Source: a virus
Strand: one strand, 5' to 3'
Length of the DNA stretch: 64,000 nucleotides
IMG/VR virus record: IMGVR_UViG_3300010397_000043
Location: 23,529 to 87,528 of that record
Made by a program: the position numbers and the translations under genes. Shown here in pieces: positions 16,998-25,245 of the stretch (the first letter of the stretch is position 1; each line of letters opens with the position of its first letter). The notes under the pieces were generated by a model. That model ran no database searches. It was not told the origin of the DNA and saw only the letters and a program-made list of their open reading frames with translations.

Positions 16998-17327
16998 TTA
17001 GCGGCTAAAGTTCACGACGGCGACCATTTGTGCGCGCCCCTCGGGCGTGCGCCACATGGCAACGATGGCGGCGTAGTCCTCTTGGCTCAGGCCCTGGTAG
17101 CACGCGCCCGACCACGCGGGGTCCATGCGGTCAGCATCGATGCAAAGCTCTGCGATGCCTTCTTGGTCGGGCTCGGCGAGGCCGAGTGCTTCGAGGCCTT
17201 CGTACAGGTCTGGCGCAATGGCGCAGTACACGTGGTATGCCGCCTCGTACCACTTCTCGAGCAAGGTCTGTGGCCTTTCGAGCCGAACCGGCTTCTTGGC
17301 AGGCAGCTTTCGCTTGGCGATGCTCAT
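16998..17327 (-). CDS. 109-aa helical hypothetical protein
   Basis: Start at 17325-17327 behind CAAGGAG. A basic N-terminus (SIAKRKLPAKKPVR) is followed by helices (TLLEKWYEAAYHVYCAIAPD). The longer open frame upstream is rejected because it overlaps the next gene and lacks a site. Confidence 0.58.
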   Translation of the reverse strand: MSIAKRKLPAKKPVRLERPQTLLEKWYEAAYHVYCAIAPDLYEGLEALGLAEPDQEGIAELCIDADRMDPAWSGACYQGLSQEDYAAIVAMWRTPEGRAQMVAVVNFSR

Positions 17328-17329
17328 GG

Positions 17330-17530
17330 TCAGGCTCCTTGCTCTTCGACGATGCGTGCGGCACCCGGGCCGTACACGTCTACGTTGCGGTCGTCCTCTG
17401 CCAGTCTGGCGTCGAGGTATGCCTGGGCTTGCGCACGGGTGTCGAAACGCCGAGCGCCGAAGCGGGGGGTCCGCCACACGCGCCGCGTGCCCGCAGCGTT
17501 GGCGTTGCGAAACTGAATTACGAACTTCAT
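17330..17530 (-). CDS. 66-aa basic hypothetical protein
   Basis: KFVIQFRNANAAGTRRVWRT, then FDTRAQAQAYLDARLAEDDR. Strand-helix pattern typical of small phage proteins. AAGGGG precedes the ATG. Confidence 0.55.
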   Translation of the reverse strand: MKFVIQFRNANAAGTRRVWRTPRFGARRFDTRAQAQAYLDARLAEDDRNVDVYGPGAARIVEEQGA

Positions 17531-17532
17531 GG

Positions 17533-17922
17533 TCAGGCCCCTTCGCGCTTGGTGTAGGTGCCGACTGCACTCGTGGGTTCTTCGGCGGTGGCGGCAGCGG
17601 GTGCCTCAGCCGGCAAGTCGATACGCACGAACCCCGCGCGCAGCATGTCGTGCCACATGCGGCGCGCATCGGCGACAGCGAACACGCCGTTGGGTTCATC
17701 CTCACACCGCCAGTTGGTCGCGCGAATGCGCACCCATTCGGGGTGGCCCTTCACGTGCTCGAAGGTGGCCGACACTGCCCACCACTCGCTCTGGTATTCG
17801 AGCCGCCAAGCGGGCCCGTCGTCGAGTTGCACTTCTGGCGAGTACAAGTTCACCGCCTCGCGCATCGTGTGCGCGTACTGCCGCACTAGCGCGCTGGCCT
17901 TTTGGTGGCCTTCTGTTCTCAT
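17533..17922 (-). CDS. 129-aa hypothetical protein, first gene of the leftward cluster
   Basis: Start at 17920-17922 after GAAAGGCAGG. Contains WRLEYQSEWWAVSATFEHVKGH and WRCEDEPNGVFAVADARRMW. No recognised family. A 55-base leader and operator-like dyads lie upstream. Confidence 0.58.
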   Translation of the reverse strand: MRTEGHQKASALVRQYAHTMREAVNLYSPEVQLDDGPAWRLEYQSEWWAVSATFEHVKGHPEWVRIRATNWRCEDEPNGVFAVADARRMWHDMLRAGFVRIDLPAEAPAAATAEEPTSAVGTYTKREGA

Positions 17923-17974
17923 GTTTGCCTGCCTTTCGTGTGTGCCGTGCGCACCGTGCGCGCGACACTCGAAG

Positions 17975-18002
17975 GGTACAACGGTTGTAATGTGACTAGC
18001 AA
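17975..18002 (-). promoter_or_regulatory. Possible promoter and dyad for the leftward cluster
   Basis: Read leftwards: TTGCTA, 16 bases, TGTACC. The -10 is poor. A 13-bp dyad TACAAC-G-GTTGTA (17977-17989) overlaps it, suggesting repressor control. Confidence 0.35.
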
Positions 18003-18021
18003 CGCCCATGGGCGCGTGTCG

Positions 18022-18036
18022 ATTACCAGTGGTAAT
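18022..18036. promoter_or_regulatory. Palindrome site 2 (ATTACCAGTGGTAAT)
   Basis: Exact arms, about 100 bases upstream of the first gene of the leftward cluster and about 20 bases upstream of its possible -35 element. Confidence 0.7.
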
Positions 18037-18813
18037 TCCCGAACGCGGGTGGTAGCGTGGCCCGTGGCCCAGTGGGCTGTGCTCCGCCGTGGGCAAATTC
18101 AATTGCTCATGCGGCAGCAGCCCGGTGGGGCAGAGTAGGTGTAGGAAGTCAGGCTGCGAGAAGTCCGCCGGGAGGCTGGAGTTCTTGGCAGAGGGGCCGG
18201 CTCGCGCGTATGCGAGCGGGCAGGAGGATGCGTAAAATCCGGCCTCGGCGAAAAGCCTAGGAATGTCTTAAGAGATTTTCTGCGGCTTTGGGGCTTGGGA
18301 GCCACCGGCCTCAGTAGGCCTTTGGCGGGTTGGACGTAGAACGAGCACTCTCAACACACGTTCGACGCCAACCCCGCTACTCAGCTCGTCAGGTACTGCG
18401 CTTCACAACGCAGGGTCCGCCAGTCGTTGCTTGGACGCTTCGTGGACCAACGACTCGGGACGAACCTTGTGGAGCTACCTATCACCGCTGCTGTGGACTG
18501 CCGGGGGCAACCACGCAAACCCCAAATCCACTTGCGGTGACCGGCATGCAGGCTCCACTTACCTGACGCACCCCGCCGTTGAACCCACCGGGGCTTGTCA
18601 CCACAACGACCGGTCAGTCGATGCGATGGGCCGAACTGTGCCACAACCCGCCGGGCTTTGCAAGACGTACCCGGCCCGCCCCGCAAACGGCCCGCCGGGG
18701 CCCTATCGCCATCCTATGCCCTATCGCCATCTTGAGAACCATTTCGATCCGCCCCGCCATTCCCCCGACCAGATGTATTGAATTGGTTAGTGTGGGCAAA
18801 ACCGGGGTGTTGA
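18037..18813. other. Non-coding stretch
   Basis: About 780 bases with no gene I can support: reading frames here lack start sites and protein-like composition. It holds the 15-mer TCTTAAGAGATTTTC (18266-18280, also at 10405-10419), a repeated CCCTATCGCCATC pair near 18700-18730, and several GC-rich hairpins. A structured RNA is possible. Confidence 0.4.
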
Positions 18814-18886
18814 GTGGGTAGGGGTAGTGGGTATGGGGATGGGGGGCCCTTTAGGGGCCCTCCCATACCCACATACCCCTACCCAC
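18814..18886. repeat. Very long hairpin downstream of the primase gene
   Basis: Left arm 18814-18826 pairs with 18874-18886 (13 bp). After a one-base bulge, 18827-18837 pairs with 18862-18872 (11 bp), and an inner GGGCCC pairs around a TTTA loop. It lies just past the primase stop (18924, leftward). No T-run follows, so it may protect RNA ends or cause factor-assisted termination. Confidence 0.85.
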
Positions 18887-18923
18887 CTACAACACTACAT
18901 CCCGGCGCGGAGAAATATGGAGC

Positions 18924-21026
18924 TTATGATTCGAGGGGTGGCGCATACCGGAACCGATTCGCCTTACCCCCTTCGTGCTTGAATCGTTCAATACGCAATT
19001 TGCCTTCGTCCACTGCCTGTTGCAAATGGACGCGCAAACCCATGGCGTTCGTGAGCCCAGCGTTCAAGATATCGGGGTGGTTTTGGATCGAACCCAGCAC
19101 TCCACTTGCACTCGCAATGGTCCAGTGCCCCTGTGCGTATTTTTCCAGCACCGTGCGGACCACCAGCGACTGCTGAAATTCCTGTTGCCCGGTGCCAGTC
19201 GGTGCCGCGCCGATCTCGTCACCCATCGCCAAAATGCCTGCATTAACATTCCACAACCAGCGCCCGCCATGCGACGTTGCACCGTAGTTATTCTTCTCCA
19301 CAATAAGTTCCGTATTGCCGCGTTCGTCGCGCTTTAGACTCCATCGAGCCCGAGCCGAATTGTGCCATTGAGTAGAACCGCTATACCCATCCCCCGCCTT
19401 GCTATCGTGACCCAGCAAAAGCACGGCAAGGTCGTGCTCAATCGCAAGTGCCGCCAGTCCCGAAACGAACTCGTCCACCATCGCCCGGGCGTTCTCGTTC
19501 GCCATGTAAAACTTGGACAGGTTGTCGAGGCATACGTAGGAGTAATTGCCCTCCTCGATGATCTCCTTCAAGCGGTCGAACTGCACGGTAAATTCGCCGT
19601 CTCGAAAGTCCTCGCCGATGTAGAGCGCCTTTCTCGTAATGTGGGCCAGTCCCTTCACGTCGAGCCACTTGCGCAGCCGCTTGATCGAGATTCCATAGTG
19701 CTGGCATATTCCCCAAAGTCGATGCGAAACTTCGTTCAGCTCGTCTTCGGCACCGATGTAGAGCACACGCCCCCTAGTAACCGGCGCTCCAAACCAGTCG
19801 AGCCCCATCGCCACCCGGGCGCAAAACGTCAGCGTGGAGTACGTTTTACCCGCACCGCCATTGGACGAAAACAGCACCACGGTCTTGCGGTACATCCAGT
19901 TCTTGACCAACGGTTCGGCCCCGGGCGGGCGCTCGGTCGCCTGCTCCATCATGTTCCAGTCAATGTCCTGCCACGGCAACGCTTCAACTTCGGCGTCCTC
20001 GTCGTCAACACCCGTCGAGCGCACTTTCGACCGCTTCAAGCCCCAAGCCTTCATGGTCTTGTCGGACACCTTGCAACCGTTGTCAAGGGCCTTGTAGACC
20101 AGCGACTTCATGGTTGTCAGGTCGTCCCGGCCATGATCGTGCGAAAAGCCGGCCTCCCAACGCTTCCGGTTATTCTCGTAGTCATACCCTTCCCGGGTCG
20201 CTGACCACTCATCGAGCACCTCCCACGCAGCCTCCGCCCCATCGAACTGCATGTGCAGCGCAGCCGCCGCGCGATACCATGTGCCCTCCCCCGGTGCGCC
20301 CCACTCGGCGGGCAGTCGCTTCAACACCGCACGGGCCTGTGCGAGCGTAAAGTTGGGCAGTCCCACCGCGTTCAACGACACGAGCCCTTCCACGGGCTTG
20401 CCCCCTGCCGTCGATGCCTTTCCACTACCGACCGAGCCCATGGCCTCGGTCAACTCGCGCTTGATGCCAAACGGCATGCGGCGCACCTTGCCCACGTTGT
20501 CGAGCAGGTCCTTGATCGCGTTGCCCGTGAACGTGGTGTACGCCGCGCCGCAGTACACCTCTACCCGCTCGCCATTCGAGATATGGAAGTTGCGCTTTTG
20601 TCCCGGGATCAGCGCCTCGCGGTACACCGCGCGCAGGCCACGCCCCGACGGTGACCGCTCGGCGTACACGCCCGAGTCCACAATGTCGTTGGCGAATTCG
20701 CTCAGCTCGCCGTTCTCGTCGATGCAGTTGTCCAGGTCGATGATTGTAAGGTTTTGCTCGGGCAGCACGGCCAGCCCGACGCCATCAAACTTGCGCTTGC
20801 GGGCGTAGGCCAGCGCGGCGTCAAAGGGGGCAAGCTGTTCAACATCCTTTTCCGACCCCAGCACGCCGTACCGCTTTCGCCCGTTGACGTAGTACGGCAC
20901 CTTGAGTTGCTTTTTGGCGGGGTCGGGATTGTCCTCGTAGCGCCACACGACCCAGTGATCGAGTTCGCGCAGCAGTGCAGGGATGTTCTCTTCGTTAACC
21001 TGGGTAGTGGCGGTTTGCTTCGACAT
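18924..21026 (-). CDS. Primase/RecA-fold helicase fusion
   Basis: 700 residues. The N-terminal domain looks like a phage prim-pol/archaeo-eukaryotic primase: PYYVNGRKRYGV, FDGVGLAVLP, an acidic motif TIIDLDNC (95-101), and AERSPSGRGLRAVY. The C-terminal domain is a RepA-like ATPase with Walker A NGGAGKT (about 389-395), YSYVCLDNL as Walker B near 480, and LAVLLLGHDSKAGDGYSGST. It should prime and unwind DNA for the polymerase at 38.5 kb. ATG at 21024-21026 is preceded by palindrome site 3. It is the only replication gene on the minus strand. Confidence 0.85.
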   Translation of the reverse strand: MSKQTATTQVNEENIPALLRELDHWVVWRYEDNPDPAKKQLKVPYYVNGRKRYGVLGSEKDVEQLAPFDAALAYARKRKFDGVGLAVLPEQNLTIIDLDNCIDENGELSEFANDIVDSGVYAERSPSGRGLRAVYREALIPGQKRNFHISNGERVEVYCGAAYTTFTGNAIKDLLDNVGKVRRMPFGIKRELTEAMGSVGSGKASTAGGKPVEGLVSLNAVGLPNFTLAQARAVLKRLPAEWGAPGEGTWYRAAAALHMQFDGAEAAWEVLDEWSATREGYDYENNRKRWEAGFSHDHGRDDLTTMKSLVYKALDNGCKVSDKTMKAWGLKRSKVRSTGVDDEDAEVEALPWQDIDWNMMEQATERPPGAEPLVKNWMYRKTVVLFSSNGGAGKTYSTLTFCARVAMGLDWFGAPVTRGRVLYIGAEDELNEVSHRLWGICQHYGISIKRLRKWLDVKGLAHITRKALYIGEDFRDGEFTVQFDRLKEIIEEGNYSYVCLDNLSKFYMANENARAMVDEFVSGLAALAIEHDLAVLLLGHDSKAGDGYSGSTQWHNSARARWSLKRDERGNTELIVEKNNYGATSHGGRWLWNVNAGILAMGDEIGAAPTGTGQQEFQQSLVVRTVLEKYAQGHWTIASASGVLGSIQNHPDILNAGLTNAMGLRVHLQQAVDEGKLRIERFKHEGGKANRFRYAPPLES

Positions 21027-21041
21027 AGTAGAACCTGATGA

Positions 21042-21056
21042 ATTACCGGTGGTAAT
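21042..21056. promoter_or_regulatory. Palindrome site 3 (ATTACCGGTGGTAAT)
   Basis: Exact arms, 16 bases upstream of the primase start codon, where a bound protein would block transcription or ribosome access. Confidence 0.7.
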
Positions 21057-21136
21057 GGGGGCGGGTTTGTTACTTGCTAGTCCGGGCCCGGCGGCGTACC
21101 ATGGGCGCATCGCTTCGTTGCCTGCCTAGCGACTTC

Positions 21137-21172
21137 GCCCCCAGTGCCTAACCGCACCGGGGGCTTTTCTTT
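21137..21172 (+). terminator. Rightward terminator with no gene before it
   Basis: GCCCCC pairs with GGGGGC, inner GTGC pairs with GCAC, then TTTTCTTT. It points to the right but the only gene to its left is the divergent primase, so it may end a small RNA starting near 21060 or guard the array from upstream transcription. Confidence 0.65.
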
Positions 21173-21332
21173 GCCCGCAGTGGAACACTCCACCGAGGGG
21201 GACGCAAATGCTAAGGGCGTGCAAGCCCTGGGCGCAAGTCGTTTCCGCGGGCCCCCGTAGGGGGCCCGAAATCCCCCCGCACGCACCCATGCGTACACGC
21301 GCGCCTGCCTGGATTAGCAGGGTCGGCTCGAC

Positions 21333-21362
21333 TTGCAGTCCGGTTACAGCCTTTGTTAAAGT
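21333..21362 (+). promoter_or_regulatory. Promoter of the paralogue array
   Basis: TTGCAG, 18 bases, TAAAGT, followed by AGGGG, about 40 bases before the first array gene. The -10 and following G-run match other promoters in this genome (34086, 51530, 61026). Confidence 0.55.
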
Positions 21363-21403
21363 AGGGGCACCCACCACCCCCGACTTGTAACTGGAGGCAC
21401 CCC

Positions 21404-21799
21404 ATGGATATCGAGCGGCTTCAAGAACTGCGGCGCGTCATCGTCGAAACGCCCGACGAGCGTGTTGACCTCAATGGCTGGGCGCGGTCGTGCGGCACCA
21501 TCGCCTGCGTGCTCGGCTGGGCCTGCAAACACCCGCCGTTCGTGGCCGAGGGACTGCACCTGTTCGAGGACGAGGGCGCGTACACGCCTTGCTTCGGCAA
21601 TTTCATCAACTACGAAGCGGGCGGGGAGTTCTTCCGCCTGTCGTACCCCGACGCCGAATTCCTGTTTGGGCCGCGTTCGTGGGGCGACGCCACGGGCCGC
21701 GCCGACATCACCGACAAGCAATTGGCCCTGCAGCGCATCGATGAACTGCTGGGCACGCGCCGCAGCCCGTACACCGATTGCTTTCCCTGCGACGACTGA
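21404..21799 (+). CDS. Tandem paralogue 1 (CGTIACxLGWAC family)
   Basis: 131 residues, CTGGAGG before ATG. Family plan seen in all eight genes: an N-terminal ERL..LR.VI..TPDE..D helix, a central CGTIACVLGWAC with invariant Cys and GW, then G..F....G..FF.L....A..LF and a C-terminal D.DKQ.AL.R.D.LL helix. The C..C spacing could bind metal. Resembles phage hypothetical proteins with a CGTxACxxGW motif; function unknown. This copy is the most divergent (KHPPFVAEGL instead of xVPEFQAAGL) and ends in a CFPCDD tail. Confidence 0.75.
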   Translation: MDIERLQELRRVIVETPDERVDLNGWARSCGTIACVLGWACKHPPFVAEGLHLFEDEGAYTPCFGNFINYEAGGEFFRLSYPDAEFLFGPRSWGDATGRADITDKQLALQRIDELLGTRRSPYTDCFPCDD

Positions 21800-21804
21800 A
21801 CCCC

Positions 21805-21819
21805 ATTACCACTGGTAAT
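21805..21819. promoter_or_regulatory. Palindrome site 4 (ATTACCACTGGTAAT)
   Basis: Exact copy, six bases after the stop of paralogue 1, within the context GAACCCC-ATTACC shared with sites 5 and 6. Confidence 0.75.
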
Positions 21820-21839
21820 TCACAATCTGGAGCACAACC

Positions 21840-22274
21840 ATGCACCTCGACCGACTCAAGACCCTGCGCGACCTGATGGCGGCGACGCCCGACGACAAGA
21901 TCGACATGAACTACTGGCGGCGCGAACCCGGCGCCATCTTCGACCCCAACACTCTCAATGCACCCACGTGCGGCACCGTGGCCTGCATGCTGGGCTGGGC
22001 GTGCATGAACCCTGAGTTCCAGACCTTGGGCCTGCACTTTGAGCACGACAGCGTTTCGTTGTACCCGGAGTACAACGGCAGGTCTTCTGCCGGGGCCGGT
22101 GCTGAGTTCTTCGATCTAGAACCCAAGATCAGTCGTCTGCTGTTCGACGCGGCTTCTCGTCAGGAACTGGCGGAGCGCGGCTCGCACAAGGCTGTCGCAC
22201 TGGCCCGGCTCGACGAACTGCTCGAAACGGGCACGCTCCACGACCCCGACTACTACGATCCCAGTGGCGACTGA
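21840..22274 (+). CDS. Tandem paralogue 2
   Basis: 144 residues. HLDRLKTLRDLMAATPDD start, TCGTVACMLGWACMNPEF centre, GAEFFDLEPKISRLLF, then KAVALARLDELLETG. It has an insertion before the CGT motif (FDPNTLNAP) and lacks the D.TDKQ segment of other copies. Confidence 0.75.
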   Translation: MHLDRLKTLRDLMAATPDDKIDMNYWRREPGAIFDPNTLNAPTCGTVACMLGWACMNPEFQTLGLHFEHDSVSLYPEYNGRSSAGAGAEFFDLEPKISRLLFDAASRQELAERGSHKAVALARLDELLETGTLHDPDYYDPSGD

Positions 22275-22279
22275 ACCCC

Positions 22280-22294
22280 ATTACCACTGGTAAT
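22280..22294. promoter_or_regulatory. Palindrome site 5 (ATTACCACTGGTAAT)
   Basis: Same placement as site 4: directly after the stop of paralogue 2 and before the start of paralogue 3. Confidence 0.75.
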
Positions 22295-22319
22295 CGCACT
22301 CCTAAACCACGAGGCACCC

Positions 22320-22757
22320 ATGAACATCGAACGACTCAAGACCCTGCGCGACGTGCTGGCCGCGACGCCCGACAAGATGGTCAACCTGGACGGCTGGCGA
22401 TACGACGAAGGGGAAATCTTTTGCGCAACTGGCGACCCCTCCAAGCCCGCGTGCGGCACCATCGCCTGCGTGCTCGGCTGGGCCTGCATGGTGCCTGAAT
22501 TTCAGGCAGCAGGACTCAAGCTGATCATCCACGACGGCGAGTTCATCCCGACGTACCAGAAGTACTACCTTCGCTTTCGTGCCGGCGAGGAGTTCTTTGA
22601 ACTGGAGACTGACACCGCACGCAAGCTGTTCCGCGCCTCGGCGACGTGCGTCGAGCCAAAGCTCCACAAGCAGATCGCTCTGGCCCGGCTCGACTGGCTG
22701 ATCGAGCACGGCGATTTCGACGGGTACAACGAACTCAACCTGGAGCTGCAATCATGA
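22320..22757 (+). CDS. Tandem paralogue 3
   Basis: 145 residues. NIERLKTLRDVLAATPDK, CGTIACVLGWACMVPEFQAA, GEEFFELETDTARKLF, KQIALARLDWLIEHG. Its stop overlaps the start of paralogue 4 (ATGA), so the two are translationally coupled. Confidence 0.75.
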   Translation: MNIERLKTLRDVLAATPDKMVNLDGWRYDEGEIFCATGDPSKPACGTIACVLGWACMVPEFQAAGLKLIIHDGEFIPTYQKYYLRFRAGEEFFELETDTARKLFRASATCVEPKLHKQIALARLDWLIEHGDFDGYNELNLELQS

Positions 22758-23191
22758 ACATCGAACGACTGCAAACCCTGCGCGACGTGATCGCAGCCAC
22801 ACCCGACGAAGCCGTGGAGCTCGACCGCTGGCAGCGAGAAAGCCCTATGTGCGGCACCATCGCCTGCGTTCTCGGCTGGGCCTGCGCGGTGCCCGAGTTC
22901 AAGGCCGAGGGCCTGCACTTGGCCCCCACCAGCACCTTTGACAAAGCGCCGTGGTACGACGGGGCGTGCGAGTACCTCGCGGGCGCCAAGTTCTTCGACA
23001 TGGAGTACTACGACGCGAGGAAGCTGTTCTCGTACCGTGGCGTGCTGTGGGACGATGACGGCGAGGGGTACGGGCATGCCGACGACCGAACGGACAAGCA
23101 AGTCGCGCTTGACCGGCTTGACCACATGCTCAAGCACGGCACCATGGCCGGGTGGGATCAAGATTCTGAATGCTACGTGCCCCAGGAGTAA
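22754..23191 (+). CDS. Tandem paralogue 4
   Basis: 145 residues. NIERLQTLRDVIAATPDEAV, MCGTIACVLGWACAVPEFKA, AKFFDMEYYDARKLF, DDRTDKQVALDRLDHMLKHG. A typical member. Confidence 0.75.
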   Translation: MNIERLQTLRDVIAATPDEAVELDRWQRESPMCGTIACVLGWACAVPEFKAEGLHLAPTSTFDKAPWYDGACEYLAGAKFFDMEYYDARKLFSYRGVLWDDDGEGYGHADDRTDKQVALDRLDHMLKHGTMAGWDQDSECYVPQE

Positions 23192-23194
23192 ACC

Positions 23195-23668
23195 ATGCAC
23201 ATCGAACGACTCAAGACTCTGCGCGACGTGATTGCAGCGACGCCCGACGAAGCCGTCAACATGGGCACGTGGCGGTGCGACCCTGGCGGCTGGGCTAAGG
23301 ACCCTGCCAAGCCCGAGTGCGGGACCATCGCCTGCATGCTCGGCTGGGCCTGCATGGTGCCTGAGTTTCAGGCAGCGGGGCTTAAGTTCCTGGCGTTCGC
23401 GAACGTGCCAGAAGGCTTTCGGCACCTGGACTTTATTCCGTCGTATGAAGATGATATTTCCTACAGTGCGGGCGAAGCGTTCTTCGAGCTTGACCCTGGC
23501 GTCGGGTACGCACTGTTCAAGACCGCTGAAGCCGGGCTCAACCAAAAGGCCGTCGCCTTGGGCCGGCTCGACTACCTGTTGAAGGAAGGACACCTCGGCG
23601 GGTACTTCGACCCGCAGCCGCCGGCTGACCCCGACGATGACCAGACCTGGATCGACGACTGGAGCTGA
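23195..23668 (+). CDS. Tandem paralogue 5
   Basis: 157 residues, the longest copy. HIERLKTLRDVIAATPDEAV, CGTIACMLGWACMVPEFQAA, GEAFFELDPGVGYALF, KAVALGRLDYLLKEG. It has an acidic C-terminal extension (ADPDDDQTWIDDWS). Confidence 0.75.
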   Translation: MHIERLKTLRDVIAATPDEAVNMGTWRCDPGGWAKDPAKPECGTIACMLGWACMVPEFQAAGLKFLAFANVPEGFRHLDFIPSYEDDISYSAGEAFFELDPGVGYALFKTAEAGLNQKAVALGRLDYLLKEGHLGGYFDPQPPADPDDDQTWIDDWS

Positions 23669-23702
23669 ACTCGCCAACCCAACGGACGACTTGGAGCCGA
23701 CC

Positions 23703-24104
23703 ATGAACATCGAACGACTCAAGACCCTGCGCGACGTGATCGCCACTACGCCAAACGAGAACATCGACCTATCGTATTTCATCAAACCGCACGTCTGTGG
23801 CACGATCTGCTGCACGCTCGGCTGGGCCTGCGAAGTGCCTGAATTTCAGGCAGAAGGTTTGCGCATGGGCGTGGACCCTGAGTATACAGTCCTATCCCCT
23901 GTGTACGAGGGCCACGTCGGCTTTGAAGCTGCTGTTGCCTTTTTCGAGTTGAGCGGCCTGCACGACGCGTATCGCCTGTTCGACGCTGCCGCGCCGCACA
24001 CCGGCAATAACCACAAGGCGCTCGCCCTGGCGCGGCTCGATTACGCCATCGCGCACGGCTCGATGAACGGGTACACGAACTCCGAAGACTGGGCTGTGGA
24101 GTAA
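23703..24104 (+). CDS. Tandem paralogue 6
   Basis: 133 residues. NIERLKTLRDVIATTPNENI, VCGTICCTLGWACEVPEFQA (A to C change inside the motif, adding a third Cys), AVAFFELSGLHDAYRLF, KALALARLDYAIAHG. Confidence 0.75.
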   Translation: MNIERLKTLRDVIATTPNENIDLSYFIKPHVCGTICCTLGWACEVPEFQAEGLRMGVDPEYTVLSPVYEGHVGFEAAVAFFELSGLHDAYRLFDAAAPHTGNNHKALALARLDYAIAHGSMNGYTNSEDWAVE

Positions 24105-24108
24105 TACC

Positions 24109-24543
24109 ATGAATACCGAACGACTCAAGACCCTGCGCGACGTGATTGCCGCAACACCAGATGACTACGTGGACCTCTCGTGGTGGCAGCAGTCCGGCGA
24201 CTGCGGCACCATCGCCTGCATGCTCGGCTGGGCCTGCGAAGTGCCTGAATTTCAGGCAGCGGGTTTGCGCATGGAGCACTACCCGGGCTACGGCGACGCA
24301 TTCCCTACGCTCGACCAGAAATTCGGCTACGAGGCCGGCGCGGCGTTCTTTGGGCTGGACTACGCAGACTCGGCGATGCTGTTTTGCGGGCGGGGCTGCA
24401 GGTTCAGCACCGAGAATGACGACCGCACGGACAAACAAGTCGCGCTCGACCGGCTCGACCATTTGCTCACGTATGGCAACTTCACTGCCATGCGGTTCGC
24501 CAGTCGTCCCACCACCAAGCCCCGTTACTGGAGCCAGCCATGA
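24109..24543 (+). CDS. Tandem paralogue 7
   Basis: 144 residues. NTERLKTLRDVIAATPDDYV, DCGTIACMLGWACEVPEFQA, GAAFFGLDYADSAMLF, DDRTDKQVALDRLDHLLTYG. Stop overlaps the start of paralogue 8. Confidence 0.75.
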   Translation: MNTERLKTLRDVIAATPDDYVDLSWWQQSGDCGTIACMLGWACEVPEFQAAGLRMEHYPGYGDAFPTLDQKFGYEAGAAFFGLDYADSAMLFCGRGCRFSTENDDRTDKQVALDRLDHLLTYGNFTAMRFASRPTTKPRYWSQP

Positions 24544-24965
24544 ACATCGAACGACTCAAGACCCTGCGCGACGTCATCGCAGCGACACCCGACGAGGTGG
24601 TGGACCTGGACCGCTGGCAGTTGACCAAAGACTGCGGCACCATCGCCTGCATTCTTGGCTGGGCCTGCGAAGTGCCTGAGTTTCAGGCAGCAGGGCTCAA
24701 GCTGGTCCCCCACCAAGGCAACCCAGCGCGTTGGGTGCCCGAGTATGACCTGATGTACCGTGAGTTCCGGGCGGGTGCCAAGTTTTTCGGCCTGTCGTCG
24801 GACACTGCACGTCTGCTATTCGGCCAGCGGGCGGCGGACCTCGATACCGAAAACAAAAGGACTGGCGACGTGCGCACAGATCGGGAAGTTGCATTGGACC
24901 GGCTCGACCATTTGATCAAGCACGGCAACTTCAACGCGCTGTTGCCGGAGTGGCTGCACGAGTAA
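24540..24965 (+). CDS. Tandem paralogue 8
   Basis: 141 residues. NIERLKTLRDVIAATPDEVV, DCGTIACILGWACEVPEFQA, GAKFFGLSSDTARLLF, VRTDREVALDRLDHLIKHG. Closest to paralogue 7 over the central motif. End of the array. Confidence 0.75.
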   Translation: MNIERLKTLRDVIAATPDEVVDLDRWQLTKDCGTIACILGWACEVPEFQAAGLKLVPHQGNPARWVPEYDLMYREFRAGAKFFGLSSDTARLLFGQRAADLDTENKRTGDVRTDREVALDRLDHLIKHGNFNALLPEWLHE

Positions 24966-24981
24966 CCCAGGAGACACAACC

Positions 24982-25224
24982 ATGTCTACCGCCATCGTGT
25001 ATCGCAAGCGCACCCTCGTGAACACAGACCCACAGCGGCGCTGCTACAACGGGTGCTACTTCAGTGCTGAGCTACGTTGGACTCCCTGGGAGGTGCTGGA
25101 AAGCATGTGCTTTCTGAAGCCCGGTACAGACCCCGAGGGGCGGCTGAAGTTCTGGCGCGAGCTGAACGACTACGCAGTAAGCCAGCGTGGCGAGAGTGCC
25201 CGCTGTGAGTTCAAGCTGTCTTGA
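24982..25224 (+). CDS. 80-aa hypothetical protein
   Basis: CAGGAG upstream. Cys- and Trp-containing (RRCYNGCYFSAELRWTPWEV), then a helical second half. Possibly a small metal-binding protein. No relation to the paralogue array is visible. Confidence 0.6.
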   Translation: MSTAIVYRKRTLVNTDPQRRCYNGCYFSAELRWTPWEVLESMCFLKPGTDPEGRLKFWRELNDYAVSQRGESARCEFKLS

Positions 25225-25245
25225 CCCCCACCAGGAGACACGACC

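Noticed and set aside
18330-18781. Overlapping short frames on the plus strand
   Set aside because: No start signals and composition unlike the genome's proteins.
22565-23815. 416-codon minus-strand frame across paralogues 3-6
   Set aside because: It mirrors the conserved codons of the tandem genes; the plus-strand genes have ribosome sites and coupled overlaps.
21404-24965. CRISPR-like or tandem DNA repeat array
   Set aside because: The repeating unit is a 400-470 bp protein gene with divergent segments, not short repeats with spacers.
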